Shown: positions 25,338-37,173 of the stretch, in pieces
Position numbering within the stretch: the first letter of the stretch is position 1
Layout of the letters: every line of letters begins with the position of its first letter
Assembly (NCBI RefSeq): GCF_011075055.1
Contig: NC_058151.1
Location: forward strand, 11,785,800-11,849,799
Direction: 5' to 3'
Source: Mangifera indica
Taxonomy: Eukaryota > Streptophyta > Magnoliopsida > Sapindales > Anacardiaceae
Length of the DNA stretch: 64,000 nt
The notes under the pieces: generated by a model
What the model was told of the DNA's origin: nothing
Databases searched by the model: none
Seen by the model: only the letters and a program-made list of their open reading frames with translations
Program-made: the position numbers and the translations under genes

Positions 25338-25342
<5 letters not shown>

Positions 25343-25860
25343 TAAAATTAATATGGATAACAGTCTACAAAATTAATAATCAAGACCATAAATTAATCAT
25401 CATATAACTTATTCTATCCATAAAACTAATTAATATACTTTCTGTGATTTAATTAAAAATGGTGCAGGTGCAATATAATAAGTGTGGAAGCATGCACAGT
25501 ATCCTATCCACCCAAATAACTTACACATGCTTAATTCCTTCTCCTTTTCTTTTATTTCTTCTTCAACCTACAGACTACGTAATTTAAGCTGGCTTCCTGG
25601 AAAGAAGATGACGGTAACTTGCATTTTCTTTCAGATTTCGCTTCCTAACAGTTTCAGGTGGTGACTCAGTCACAACACCATTACATCAGTTTCGTGCAAA
25701 TACGCCTAGAGTCTACTGCCACGCATATAATAGTCGATCTCCGTTTATTCATCAAAGATCCATGATCACTCTCTCTCTAACTTTCAAACATCAAAACATC
25801 CCATAACTAATCATTATCATCAATACTGTACGCTACCTCCACATAATACAAACATATAAT

Positions 25861-25910
<50 letters not shown>
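25861..25910. repeat. (CA)10(TA)15 compound microsatellite
   Basis: Ten CA units followed directly by about fifteen TA units, ending in TATAAAACC. Confidence 0.95.
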
Positions 25911-25914
<4 letters not shown>

Positions 25915-25953
25915 CAACTTTCAAAATCTAGTTTACGACATGCAAAGTTTTAC

Positions 25954-26091
25954 ATGGAATTTATGGCCTACCTCTCCTCCGGCGATTATGTCGGTCTTCA
26001 CGTGGCAGTTATCTCCTCCTCTAAATCCTTTCCTGGTCGACAAGCAACAGGTTCAGCTCTCTCCCTTTTTGACCAAAAGAATCGATTTTAA
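25954..26091 (+). CDS. Possible 45-residue ORF, unrecognised
   Basis: An ATG-initiated frame with higher GC content than its surroundings begins MEFMAYLSSGDYVGLHVAVI and ends LFDQKNRF. It lies about 40 bases after a TATATAAAACC string that could act as a TATA box. A good-looking donor (ACAG/GTTCAG) within it would allow splicing, but no downstream exon was recognised. It matches no family I know and may be the 5' remnant of a lost gene or chance. Confidence 0.2.
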   Translation: MEFMAYLSSGDYVGLHVAVISSSKSFPGRQATGSALSLFDQKNRF

Positions 26092-27416
26092 GAAAAGAAA
26101 ACTGTGAAGATGTTAACTGTAGCAGCCAGAAAAAAAAAATGGCTGTTTTTCTTTTCTTTATATAAGGAAGCAGCAAAGTATTCGCCCCCGGGAAAGTAAC
26201 CGCTTTAATAATGAAAAGGAGACGTTTCCCTTTCTCTGCCCCTATTTTCCGGCGTTGATATCACTCCAAAACGCCTCCAGAACAAAAATTTATTTGTGGC
26301 CTTAAATTCCCATATCAGTGTGACTTTTAAAACTAAACGTGTAAATATACATATATTTAATTCGTATATTAAAAAAATATAGCAACGAAATGTTCTTTCG
26401 AATTCTCCCTTGATGTATATAATTTCTGGATACAAGCATACACACACAATTTTAATACTAACAAAATAATTGGACAATGATAACGAAATGACTAAATTGT
26501 CCTTTTTATTAATTTGAGAATATTACACAAACAAAGAAAAAATCATAAAAGTTTACTTTTTATAAGAATAACGGAAATGAAAAGTTGAACCTAACAAAAA
26601 GAAAAGCATCAATCTGGAGTAAAAAAAATTATGTGAAAATTTTTTTACTGTTGTTATAAATACAAAATTAATGTAATAAATAAAGAGATTAGAGATTTGA
26701 AAATAATAGGTTTTTTTTCGTTGGTATTATGGTAATTAATTAAAAATTAAAGGAACACTTTTATACCTTAGAGTTGATATTAAAACGACGTCATTTTTTA
26801 TTTTTAAAAACTCAAAAAAAGGGAGAACGAATAAAATAATTGTTTAATACGTGTTTGATATAAAAAACCTATAAAATATATATTCAATATGTTTCAGGTT
26901 CAAAATTTTGAAATGTCATGTTTAATATGCGAATTATACTTGTTTTTACGAACTAGGATTTTACTAAGCCCAAAAACAATATCTTTTAGAGTTTCCAATT
27001 AAGATCAATTCAAATCTCCTTTTTTTATTATTAAAAATTTTAGCAATAGCCTATTAGGTTCTTATACATACATTTAACTTACTATTATTATACATAAAGT
27101 GTTGATTAAATATAGTAGAAGAGGGTTGAATAGTGATCTCACAAAGTTTGGTCCTCTACTTGACCATTTTCTGGTGTCACAAAAGGCACATTTCCCTTTG
27201 AAGAAAGTATCCCCAATTTTATTATTTCTCTTCTAGACCAAAAGGACTATGGATAAAGATCCTTAAATTCACTCATTTTGTAATTCAACCACAGAAATTT
27301 TTATGCTTGGTCAAAAAGCCAAGCTTCTGTTATGAACTTTAACTCCCCACTCACATCAGTCAATTTTGGAGGACCTCCTCAAACAAGATAAATAATCTAT
27401 GCAACATAAAAAGTAA

Positions 27417-28187
27417 GCCAAATGACTAATTCTCACTCAAAGTTTGATGAAATGACAAATTTTCACTTGTTAAATTTGAAAAAACCAATTTTCTATTGAT
27501 ATATTAAATTTTTTAACAAATTCTGTTAACTTTGTTTTTATAATAAAATTACCGAAAAGATAAAAAAAGTCTTTAAACTAAATAAGATTTTATCCTGAAA
27601 ATTATATTAAATAATTTCATACCCTAACTTATATTAATTTTAATTAAAAATAAGAAAAAATTATTGATACAAGTATAAATAGAGGTAACAATAATGTATA
27701 ATCATATATTTAGAAATAAATTATAAATTTTTAAAAATATTAGAGGTATTAATAAAAAATTTTAAAGGGTTTTTTTGAAATTTGGAAAAAAGTTTAGGGT
27801 ATTCTAAAATGTTTAAAATTTTTATATGTCACTCAATAGTTTCAAAATTGGCAATTACACCCCCAAAATGCATTATAAATAAGAGATGCAAAAATCATAA
27901 TACAATCTACTAAGACTATATTATATTTTTAAAATATATAAGATGAATATAATAATTTCCTAAATAAGATAGAAAAAATATTAATTTACCCTTAATAAGC
28001 TGTTTAAAAAATAACATCAATACCCCTTAATACACCTTATATTATAATATTTGAATAAAAAGATATAAATACCTTTTAATTAAAATTAACTGTTGACTTC
28101 AATAAATGGGTGGGAATTTAGCTTTTTTAAACTTTATGGATGGGAAATGTCAGTTTATCAAACCTTTTGTGGGAAATAAATTTGGCC
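27417..28187. mobile_element. Non-autonomous element with long imperfect inverted repeats
   Basis: The left arm, starting GCCAAATGACTAATTCTCAC, pairs with the reverse of the right end (GGCCAAATTTATTTCCCAC). Shared blocks such as AAAGTTTGATGAAATGACA / AAGGTTTGATAAACTGACA extend for 100 bases or more. No ORF. It belongs to the same structural class as 52603-53596 and 60464-61172. Confidence 0.5.
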
Positions 28188-28319
28188 AACAGACTAACTA
28201 TTAGCTTTTAATTATTTTTTATTAGTATTAAATACAATGCAAATAAGTTACAAAGAGCAACTGTATGAGAATAAACCAGCTGCTTTCAAAACTATTAATA
28301 TGCTCTACTATGAAAATTA

Positions 28320-28478
28320 CATGTGTAAATTAATAATAAAATTATGTGTATATATTTTTATACATAATTTAAATATATAGATAATATATTATCATACGTT
28401 TAAAAGATTTTAAATTAAAAATAAAATAACGTTTTATTATACGATAATAAATTATCTTATTATCAAAAGTGTGTACAT
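28320..28478. repeat. AT-rich palindromic MITE copy
   Basis: Near-palindromic: ATTATGTGTATATA and TATAGATAATATATTATC on the left mirror GATAATAAATTATCTTATTA and GTGTGTACATAG on the right. One of at least five related copies in the window (see 46286-46425). It abuts the 3' end of the carboxylesterase gene. Confidence 0.45.
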
Positions 28479-28495
28479 AGATCTTCTTCTACTGT

Positions 28496-29542
28496 TCATT
28501 GGTTGATGAACGCCTTGAGATGAGCCATCATTTCTTGTATTCGGATTTGGGAGAGCTGAGAATTATGGAGAATTTGAAAGGCATGTCCAACTCCTTTGTA
28601 CATCACCGTCTCTACCTTCTTGCCGATGCCTGCCACCGCCTTGCAGAACTCCACGTTCCTGTCTTTAAGTATATCCATTTCTGATATACAAACCATCACC
28701 GATGGAAGAAGTTTCAGTTCCTGTGACTTCGCCGCGCCATGTGCCAGAGGATTGCACCACGGGTGGTCTCTGTTAGCCTCCAACGGCAGCGACAGCCGCC
28801 AGTAGGTATCGGCAGCTGATAGCTTCAGCGCAGAATTAGCCGGTTGAATCATGTGCTTTTCGGACGCAGTTCTTGTTTCTCCTCCGAAGAAAGGCTGGAT
28901 CAGTATGTTGCCTCTGAGACTCAATGGCTTGCTATCGAATGCGCCATCTGAGCCCAATCTGGTGGTGACATTGTAAGCAGTATTGGCACCAGCACTATCA
29001 CCAGCGATGAACAAGCTGGAGAAATTGCACTGGTTTATCCACCATTTCTGCTCACTGGAGTACCCTTTTAAAGCCTGCTGTTTCACCCACATAAGAGTGT
29101 TCACGCCGTCGTCATATGCTGCCGGGAGACGATGTTCCGGGGCCAGACGGTAGTTGACTGACAAAACCACACACCCTGCTTTGGCTGCAAGATTAGATAG
29201 AAATTCATGGTAACAACTCCAAGCGGCGGAGCCAATGCAAAATCCACCGCCATGGAAGTAAACAAGAAAAGGCAGTTTGCCGGCAGGGCTACTTGGAAGA
29301 TAAACCCGTGCCCATAAGTTGGAGTACTTATCAATGAAAACATCTCTCGCTGTGACTCGCGCTTCCAACGCCTCGTTGCAGGGAACATTAGGGATGGCTG
29401 GAAGCCTCTCGACATGACCATCTTTGTAGACTCTTATGAGTCCTTCGATTTCTTCAATAACAACTCCATGGTTGTTCTTTCCTGCTTGAGGCTGGTTTAG
29501 CCTTGGATCAACGAAAACTGCTGCCATTCTTTGACTTCTCAT
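28496..29542 (-). CDS. CXE17: Carboxylesterase of the plant CXE (GID1-like, HSL) family
   Basis: Single exon, 348 aa, a normal length for the family and intronless like its Arabidopsis relatives. The alpha/beta-hydrolase is complete: oxyanion-hole HGGG at residues 97-100 (YFHGGGFCIGSAAWSCYHEF), then VNYRLAPEHRLPAAYDDG, nucleophile elbow GDSAG with Ser183, acid Asp290 in SEMDIL, and His320 in GVGHAF. With the full triad it should be an active esterase hydrolysing short acyl or aromatic esters; the natural substrate is unknown. The HGGG plus Ser/Asp/His set distinguishes it from the GID1 gibberellin receptors, which lack the His. No signal peptide, so it is probably cytosolic. Closest remembered relatives are Arabidopsis CXE17 and CXE6; the neighbouring genes favour CXE17. 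Met6 (29527) is an alternative start. A TATA-like CTATTTA lies at 29591-29597. Confidence 0.93.
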   Translation of the reverse strand: MRSQRMAAVFVDPRLNQPQAGKNNHGVVIEEIEGLIRVYKDGHVERLPAIPNVPCNEALEARVTARDVFIDKYSNLWARVYLPSSPAGKLPFLVYFHGGGFCIGSAAWSCYHEFLSNLAAKAGCVVLSVNYRLAPEHRLPAAYDDGVNTLMWVKQQALKGYSSEQKWWINQCNFSSLFIAGDSAGANTAYNVTTRLGSDGAFDSKPLSLRGNILIQPFFGGETRTASEKHMIQPANSALKLSAADTYWRLSLPLEANRDHPWCNPLAHGAAKSQELKLLPSVMVCISEMDILKDRNVEFCKAVAGIGKKVETVMYKGVGHAFQILHNSQLSQIRIQEMMAHLKAFINQ

Positions 29543-29590
29543 TCAACAATGGTTTAGAAGTATAGTTTTGGTGATCTTCCAAGACCTCCT

Positions 29591-29597
29591 TAAATAG
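29591..29597 (-). promoter_or_regulatory. Candidate TATA box of the CXE gene
   Basis: Minus strand reads CTATTTAAGG about 50 bases upstream of the ATG, which would give a very short leader. Position and sequence only; no other support. Confidence 0.35.
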
Positions 29598-30934
29598 AGA
29601 ATGAATTACAAGATTCACAGAGAAAAAGGAAAATTTCTGTAGGAAGAAGGAAGCTTCCTCTTCTTTTTCATCTGACAAGTGGGCAACTGATTTCACCAAA
29701 TTGCATCATACGGATTCTCTTTAAGTCTGATCATTTTCATTTCTTTTATTTATCAGATAAAATTTTGTACCACTCCCACTGTATTGAAGTTCATACCACC
29801 CAAATTGGGCCATTCCTTTAGGTCAATAATTTGATCTTTGAAATATTTTCGAAACAAATTTAAATTTATACACTCTTATGCATTGAACTCTTCCATTGTT
29901 AACCAAGCTACACCTTCGGGCCAAAAATGTTATGTGTAACTAAATTATATAAACTTATAGTATTTGATTGAATATTTTAAAAGTTTTAGAAAAAGTAAAT
30001 AATTACATCACTCAATCACAAATTGACATTTTAGGTGTAATAATCGACCCAACAATCACGATATAATAATATTTTATTGGATGATTTTAAAGTTTAAGTA
30101 AATAATTACATTATTCAATCATAAATTAATACCTCAGATCTAATGATCGATCTCACAACTATTAACACTTGATTGACCTCACAACTATCATATGATAGTA
30201 TTTGATTGGGTGAGCATAAAATTTGAGAAAATAAATAACTATATCATTCAATCACAAGCCGATATCTTAGGTCCAGTGATCGATTTTACAACCACTGAAC
30301 TAGTTAAATCAAGAGTTTGATTTTCCCACAACTACTGAATTAGGTAAGTTAAAAGTTTTATTTTGATAGATTATAGAAAAAGACTTAAACTCATATTTTT
30401 TTATACATAAAATTTATTTTTTTTACCCCCTTAAGTTATCCTTTAAAAGAATTTTTACACATAATTTTATTCAATATTAACTTTGGAAATATTATTATTT
30501 TTTGGGAACGTAATCTAATTCACTGGATACGATTCGACAATTATTTGTGAAGAGTTGACTTATAGTGAGCCACTTGCATCAGTAAGTCTTCAGAGCTAGA
30601 AAATCGTTGTTGAAAATGATACTTGGTGATAAATAAAAGTCAACAATTTGAAACTTACTGACTTGTTTTCCATTTGTCTCTTTTCATTTTCATGCACTTA
30701 TTTTGTTGACATTTTGTTTCTAAAAGAGCAAAAGCATAAAACTTTTGGAGAAGAATAAGATTATAATTACAAAATATCTATATAATAAACATTCTATTCA
30801 TCTTTAAAGTAAAAATATTTGCACAAATAATATACATAAATTTAAGTATAATCAATGATATATTATTTATTTATTTATTTAAATTATATATAAAAATATA
30901 TATATAATTTTGTTTTTTATATATATGTATATCA

Positions 30935-31360
30935 ATAAAACTATATATATAAAATAATATACACAATTTTATACATAAATAATAATATATCATTATATAA
31001 TTAGGTATTATTTTATCTCTAAATTAAAGTCATCCAATGATAGGTCTGGATTCAAACTGAACTAGCTTGAACTCAATTCGGACGAGCCTGAGACAAGCAG
31101 ACTCTAGCCAGCTCAATCGAGCTCGAGCTGCTTGCCAGATTTTTTAATTAAAATTTTTGATACAAAACGATGTCGTTTTGACCAATATGTATTAAAATGA
31201 TGTCATTTTAATAACGAAAAATGAGCTAAGCCAAATTCAAACAGAGTTCGAGCTTGGTTTTCACGAGCTCGAGCTCGGCTTTGTTCGAATCTAGCCCTAT
31301 CCGATGACATGATAACATTTTATTATTTATGTATAAAATTATGTGTATAATACTATTTAT
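30935..31360. repeat. Palindromic MITE split by a younger hAT-type insertion
   Basis: The left arm (30935-31040, with ATACACAATTTTATACATAA and ATATCATTATATAATTAGG) and the right arm (31308-31360, with CATGATAACATTTTATTATT and TATGTATAAAATTATGTGTA) are reverse complements of each other and match the other copies at 34600, 46286 and 49025. The 31041-31299 element interrupts the loop. Confidence 0.6.
31041..31299. mobile_element. 259-bp hAT-type MITE nested in another MITE
   Basis: The ends TAGGTCTGGATTCAAAC and, reversed, TAGGGCTAGATTCGAAC form an inverted repeat. The flanks TCCAATGA (31033-31040) and TCCGATGA (31300-31307) are an 8-bp target duplication with one difference. The interior is rich in GAGCTCGAGC words and has no ORF. 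Confidence 0.72.
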
Positions 31361-32269
31361 GTATATGTGTGTGTGCATGCACATGCACAAGGAGATATAG
31401 CTTAGTGTTAATTTCATGGTAGTCAAATTGTATATTGTATTGTATATCTAAAATCACATAAAACAACATTTAAAAAATAAAATAATAAAAAATTTTAATT
31501 AACATATCATCATTTTATAAAATATGAGAAACACCTTGAAAAATAAAAATATATATTGTACACCCCTATTACATCATTATTGTCTCTAAAAAATATATTA
31601 ATTTGTATCTTAATATGTATCATATCATAAAATATATATTATATCGTATGATACGTCTACTATATTATAATAATTTAATATATCTTAAAATATATATCAT
31701 ATATTATAAGATATCTATAATTATAACCTATTTTAAGATCACCTTCATTCTACACGTCAAAATTTTCAAAGAAGCTTGCAGCTACTGTCAGTTTTTCGCT
31801 ACAAACAGAGAGAGAGAGAGAGTTTGCTTCTTATCCTTTGATAATGTTCATGCAAATGGACAATCAACTTTAAAATATTCCTCATATATATATCATCGTA
31901 TCTTCTATATCTTTTGATTTTTCATCCCCTTGTGCAGTCTCTTCTCGTTATCTTTTGATGGGATTGTCAAGCAAAGATTAATGCCTCTCCTGATTTGACT
32001 TCAATCGGAATAAAAATCAAATCGTGAAAATGGATCATATATGGTTGTATTCTTTTGTGGGGCTAAACCTATCTTGGATATATATAACCATTCAAATGAA
32101 CTAGAAAATTAGAAAATAAAATACATTAAAATGAAGATTTATAGGGTTAATAAAATTAGTAGAGTAGTAAGTTTGAATTTAATTTTTTACTACATTGATA
32201 AGATTATGATTTATCTGATATAGTAGTTATGAGTTTAATCACTGTATCTGAGGTTTATCAGTTTAACCA

Positions 32270-32640
32270 AACTGAACAAGATTGTCGAAATATATATTAT
32301 GCCTATAAATATAGAGATTGAAACTCATATTACATAAAATCAATTAGTTTATACTAAAGTCTAATATACATACTTATATATTACTCACTTTACTCAATTT
32401 TATTAGATGTGTGACTCTTTTTCTTTTTATTTTAATTTCCAACACTCTCGTTCAAGTGCAACCGTCGATCATTTGACTTAGTTAATTTTTAACTAAATAT
32501 GTTTTCACTTATTTCTAAAAATACTTTAAGTTGTTAGATCAATCGTTTAACTTATACTCTGATACCATATTAAAATATATATTGGATTATAAATATGAAT
32601 ATCGAAACTCATATGATATAAAACTAATTAGTTTGATTAA
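32270..32640 (-). mobile_element. TRIM-like miniature LTR element
   Basis: Read on the minus strand, two related segments of about 80-90 bases (about 32568-32640 and 32275-32355; shared words AACTAATTAGTTTTAT / AACTAATTGATTTTAT, ATATGAGTTTC) flank a short non-coding interior. Directly after the first stands TGGTATCAGAG (32557-32567), the initiator-Met tRNA primer-binding site used by copia and TRIM elements. No coding capacity. Boundaries are approximate. Confidence 0.55.
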
Positions 32641-34599
32641 CAAAACAAAACAGGTGAGAGAAAACAAGTTCGAATGTTTTACCTTCTATCCATCTTGTGG
32701 TTGATTTTTCAAAGAGGAATTTTCTCGTGATAAAGTTTTCTTTATATTTCGATCTTCTATGTACACCCTTTACGACTATTAACAGACAAAGCAATAAAGG
32801 GATAATTGCTTTCTGCTGAAGGGTTCAAATGTGGCAAAATTCTAGTTGAGTTTATTTAGACTTAAACATAAGAATTAAATATTTTATAGCTTAAATTAAA
32901 GTTTTAAGAGTATTCAACTCTACAAACTTTTAATTTTAAAATTTTAATATGAATCAACTAAATGATGTTATTTTAATATATACATATCAAAATGACATTA
33001 TTTCAATCATTTTTTTATATAATTACGAACAAAATTTAAGTTTGGTTTGATTTTAATCTAGTCTTAGGCTCAAAACAAAGAATTTATCTTATTAATGAAT
33101 TATTTTATTGAACTTTCAATCGGTTACAATGCAATTTTTTTTGGTAATCTAGATGAATTTATATTGATAATCTAAAAAAAAAATTGTGAAAAGTAGCATA
33201 TAAAGGTTGTTGGAAAATCAAACCAATTTCAATAAATTGAATTCAAGGTCGAAATCACAAATTTAGAATTAATATACAATATTTTATGTAAATCCTAATT
33301 CGTAGAATTACAATCAGGATATGTGAGTTTGATCTTAAATTAAATTTACAGAAATTTGAAACCCTAAAACTACTTAATGGCCTTTCAACTCTCATTCTCG
33401 AATGGTTTATAATAGTTTATATAATTAAATCGAGTTAACTTATTATTGGTGAATCCAATCTTAATAAAAGGAAAAAGAGCATTTAATACGAGTCAACAAT
33501 TCCCTTTTTTAACTTTTGTCACACCTTAGGCCAGTACCTTATGATAAGTTAAAAAATTACATCTCTCCGTGGTACAACAATAAATTTTATTCGGCAAGTA
33601 TTTGTGACTAGAGAGATTCGAATAAATCGAGACCTTATTTGAAATTAATAATAAAAAAAATAAGAACCCAAAATTAGAATATGGGAAAGTTGTAGCGTGT
33701 AGGGAGGAAAATAAATCCTTATAAAAAATGAAGCTGATTTCCATCTTTCTACAGACATTTTGTCAAAGTTTTTTATTTTTTTAATATTACTGTTCTATTT
33801 TTCTGGCCATTTTTCTGAGTTGAACCATTGCCTCATTCCTCAACTCTTTCATGTCTAATCACTTTATTTCTGGCTGGCAATGGAATATGAATAAAACTAT
33901 TGTCAGAACAAAAAGGGTTCTCCATAATATGATCATCTGTCAATCGTGTCTTAAAAAAGCAATGCATTTATCAATTTCAATTTATTTGATACAAACTTCT
34001 TCACCTATAACTTATAAACATAATTATCAGTATTTTATAATATATAATATAATTTTATAATATGATATAAATAAAAAATAATATATATAATAAAATATAT
34101 CAAATTAATATAATACAATAGATGTATCATATTATATAAAACATATCATATGATATGATACCAAATTAATATATTTTTTAGATAAAATGATGAGATACTA
34201 AATGTGTATATAAAAAATTTTAAAATTTCAAAGATGTTAATAATATTTCCTAATATAATAATATTTCAATTAGATTTTTTTTGTTATTTTATTTTTTTAA
34301 AGTTGTAATATACAATATAATACGAGACTCTATATACAATACAAAAAATTAGATTTTTGATATGTAATTTGACTATTATGTTTATAAAAATAAACTTTCT
34401 ATGAAAATTTTGACATTTTAGTTAGAAAATTGTCAAAGAGATTTATGACGCCCTCGAAACTTTTAGAGGACTTTCAGTATAAGAAATGGTAAAACTTAGA
34501 ATAAAAATGGGTTTATCTTCTTGCAATTTTCAGTTTCTTTTTTTTTTTTTTTGTCTTGCAATATGACATTTAAATTGGTAATAAAACTAGGCATAACCA

Positions 34600-34740
34600 C
34601 TTTAAATATATAAATAAGTTTACATTTGATGTGTGTCATCATTTATAATTTGATGATTTTGAATTAAGAATAAAATAATATCTAATCATATAATGATGCA
34701 CATAAGTGTATGTTCAAAATAAGTATACATAGTAATACTC
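34600..34740. repeat. AT-rich palindromic MITE copy
   Basis: The left half GTGTGTCATCATTTATAATTTG mirrors the right half (reverse of ATCATATAATGATGCACATAAG) around a TTTTGAATTAAGAATAAAAT centre, the same arrangement as the copy at 46286-46425. Confidence 0.55.
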
Positions 34741-35176
34741 TTCAAACTGTTTATGTATAATTGAGTTGAATACACCACCTTTAGAGTTTATAAAGATATG
34801 AAATGTGCCCATATTCATTAGTGGCAGATATAATTCCCCCTTTCACTTAGATTTCTTGTATGCATGCTTTGCCAAAAGAGAGATTCATCTTGTAAGATTA
34901 ACAAAAAAAAAAGAAAAGAAATTAAGGAGAGCATTTCCTATGATGATTGATGGATGTGACACTCATTGGCCTACATTTTTATCCCAACAGCTTGCTCAAA
35001 GGAACTCCTTATAATAATTCAGTTGCAGTTACTCTTCTAATGGATGTTTTATCATGGGTGTTCAATTCATCAAGCTCATTTAAAACATGGGATGCTGCTC
35101 AGTTTTTAGTATCAGGAAGAAAATAAAACTCTCTGATTTGCAGTTAGGGAGATAAGTTTACTGGGTATATTTTAAC

Positions 35177-35759
35177 CAAAGTAGTACGGAAACTTATAAT
35201 GGGGTACGTTTTCATGTTTCAAAAACGTTTCCATTTTTGAAACTCCCTAAAACTTATAGGAAATGTTTGAAGTCATTTTGAAATTTTTGAAAAATTTTAA
35301 AACACGTTTTTCTTAGAAGAAAAATCGTGAAATCGATTAAACATATATTTTTTATATTTTTAAACCGAAAATGTCTTTAAATCTCATATTGAATTTATTT
35401 TCTCTCTACTCTTCAATGTGTTACTTATCTCTTCTCCGACATATCATATATATTAGTGTGTATTGTTGTTTTTTTCTTAAATATCTACATGTGTTTGCTC
35501 AAGAATAATTTACAATAAGTTTTATGATTTTATTTTATAATATTCTTTCTCTTTATTCTTTTTTTATTATTTATTTTTATATCATAGAAGTTTATATATT
35601 TTTGTTATAAAAAATTTAGTATTTATAAAAAAAACTCTTATATTTTTCATATTTATAAGTTTTTCCACGTTTTCGTTTCCTATATTTTTTAAAAAATACG
35701 TTTCTACGTTTCCTCTTCTACATTTTCATGTTTCTCGTCTTTGTTTCCGTGCTACATAG
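35177..35759. mobile_element. 583-bp hAT-type MITE with 8-bp target duplication
   Basis: The ends CAAAGTAGTACGGAAAC and, reversed, CTATGTAGCACGGAAAC are inverted repeats; inside them GTTTCATG/CATGAAAC-type words continue the symmetry. The flanks are identical ATTTTAAC (35169-35176 and 35760-35767). No ORF. Confidence 0.72.
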
Positions 35760-37173
35760 ATTTTAACAGGTTTAATGTTATGGGATGGGACATTATGAGA
35801 ATTATGCTTTGGATGTACATCAAAATGCTTGGTACCAGTCAGAATATGCTGTCCAATTTTTGTTTTCTTTAACTGTACAAGTGAAACAAACATGGGGACA
35901 TGGGGTGATTTTTTAATAACAATAGCTGCACTTATTCTGTTACCTTTGAATCTTGAAAATTACAGTCTTAAAGCTTACTATGTCACCATACTGAATTTTG
36001 ACCAATTCTCAGTGTGAATTGGCCTAAAAGTGTTTTCAAAAAAATGCCAACCTTCCATTTTAATCTGCAGCATTTCATATTTTACAGAAGCAGAATACTG
36101 TTTTGCAGGCCGGAAAGATGAGAGACTTTTGATAGTGCGCGAAGATTGATCTTCGATGCCTCTAAAGTATGCAATATTCTGTAGGTCCTTGGTGGAAGAT
36201 CTTGAAAGATTTCATATCAAATATCCAGCCAGACAGACTTACCTAAAACATTTGGTGAAAGTTCCAATCCATGGAAGTTGAGCTACCAGAATATATATCT
36301 CAAACAATGTGCTCTCGGGAGCTGCTGAATGATGGGTCATATTCTTTTCACTTAACCATCTTCAAGTTAAAAGTTTAGATTCCTTTCATTCATACTGATC
36401 AAATTTCACCAGAAATAAGTCTTTCAAGATATCCAAATGGTGTTGCTCTCTTTATTCTTCAAGAAACATTCCCTTCTTTCTTGTCTTCCTTTTTGACTAA
36501 TGACCAATTCCATCTGCACAAATGGATATTAGACCAGGAATAAAGTTTTGTGTATCAAGACTTCTCATTCAGTCAATTGCCAAATGAATTTCACTGACAA
36601 CATTTACTAAATACCCGAGGTTGCTTCTGGGTCACTAAAAGTAATCAGGATATCAGGCATTCATTGAAAATTCCTTTTCGTATATTTCTGTAAGAACAGG
36701 TTACATTGATCACAAGGCTGCCAAACTTTAAGTAGTCCATTTGATCATCTTTACTATTACTTACTATTGATGTGGCCTCAGTGACTAAATGAATTTGAAC
36801 AACATCTCAGATATGTGTAAATCATCTGGAAACTTGAGAGTTTTTTGTGTCCTGCTGGTCGTTTCAGCCATAGCATCTGACACGGCTGCTCATCTACAAG
36901 CTAACATTTTTCAATTAAAATCGATACACTTTGGCTTCATGCAGAATTAAATTAAAGACATTTCTCTATATTCATCATTCATCTCTTTTCGAAGTTATTG
37001 TAGTCTACAACAGTAGATTACACATGACAAGTGATGAAAGTTTAAGAACTTCATGTGTAAACACATTCTAGTAACTCTTTAAGCAATGAAGAATGCTAAT
37101 AAATATGACACACTCGACATGGCAAAGAAGTATGGAAAAGACTATTTGGTGGCTGGGTTGATCTCATTCTCCA

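Larger units (their letters stand above)
22508..28495. other. Intergenic region between SWEETIE and CXE; no recognised gene
   Basis: AT-rich. It holds the 5' flank of SWEETIE (22508-22570), a hAT-type element (23047-23532), a putative LTR region with a hairpin array (24540-25215), two microsatellites, a GC-richer 45-codon frame (25954-26091), and a long-inverted-repeat element (27417-28187). Nothing else of coding character was seen. Confidence 0.8.
29543..37173. other. Gene-poor intergenic region
   Basis: No coding region was recognised on either strand over 7.6 kb; base composition is strongly AT-rich. It contains a MITE nested in a MITE (30935-31360), a TRIM-like element (32270-32640), another palindromic MITE (34600-34740) and a hAT-type element (35177-35759). 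The stretch 35800-37170 is less AT-rich and may include 3' UTR of the PLAC8-like gene, but shows no ORF of note. Confidence 0.75.

Noticed and set aside
28596..28805. Plus-strand open frames antisense to the carboxylesterase
   Set aside because: Shadows of the clearly coding minus strand.
31603..31917. 104-codon open frame
   Set aside because: Almost entirely Ile/Tyr/Leu/Lys from TATA-rich DNA; no protein character.
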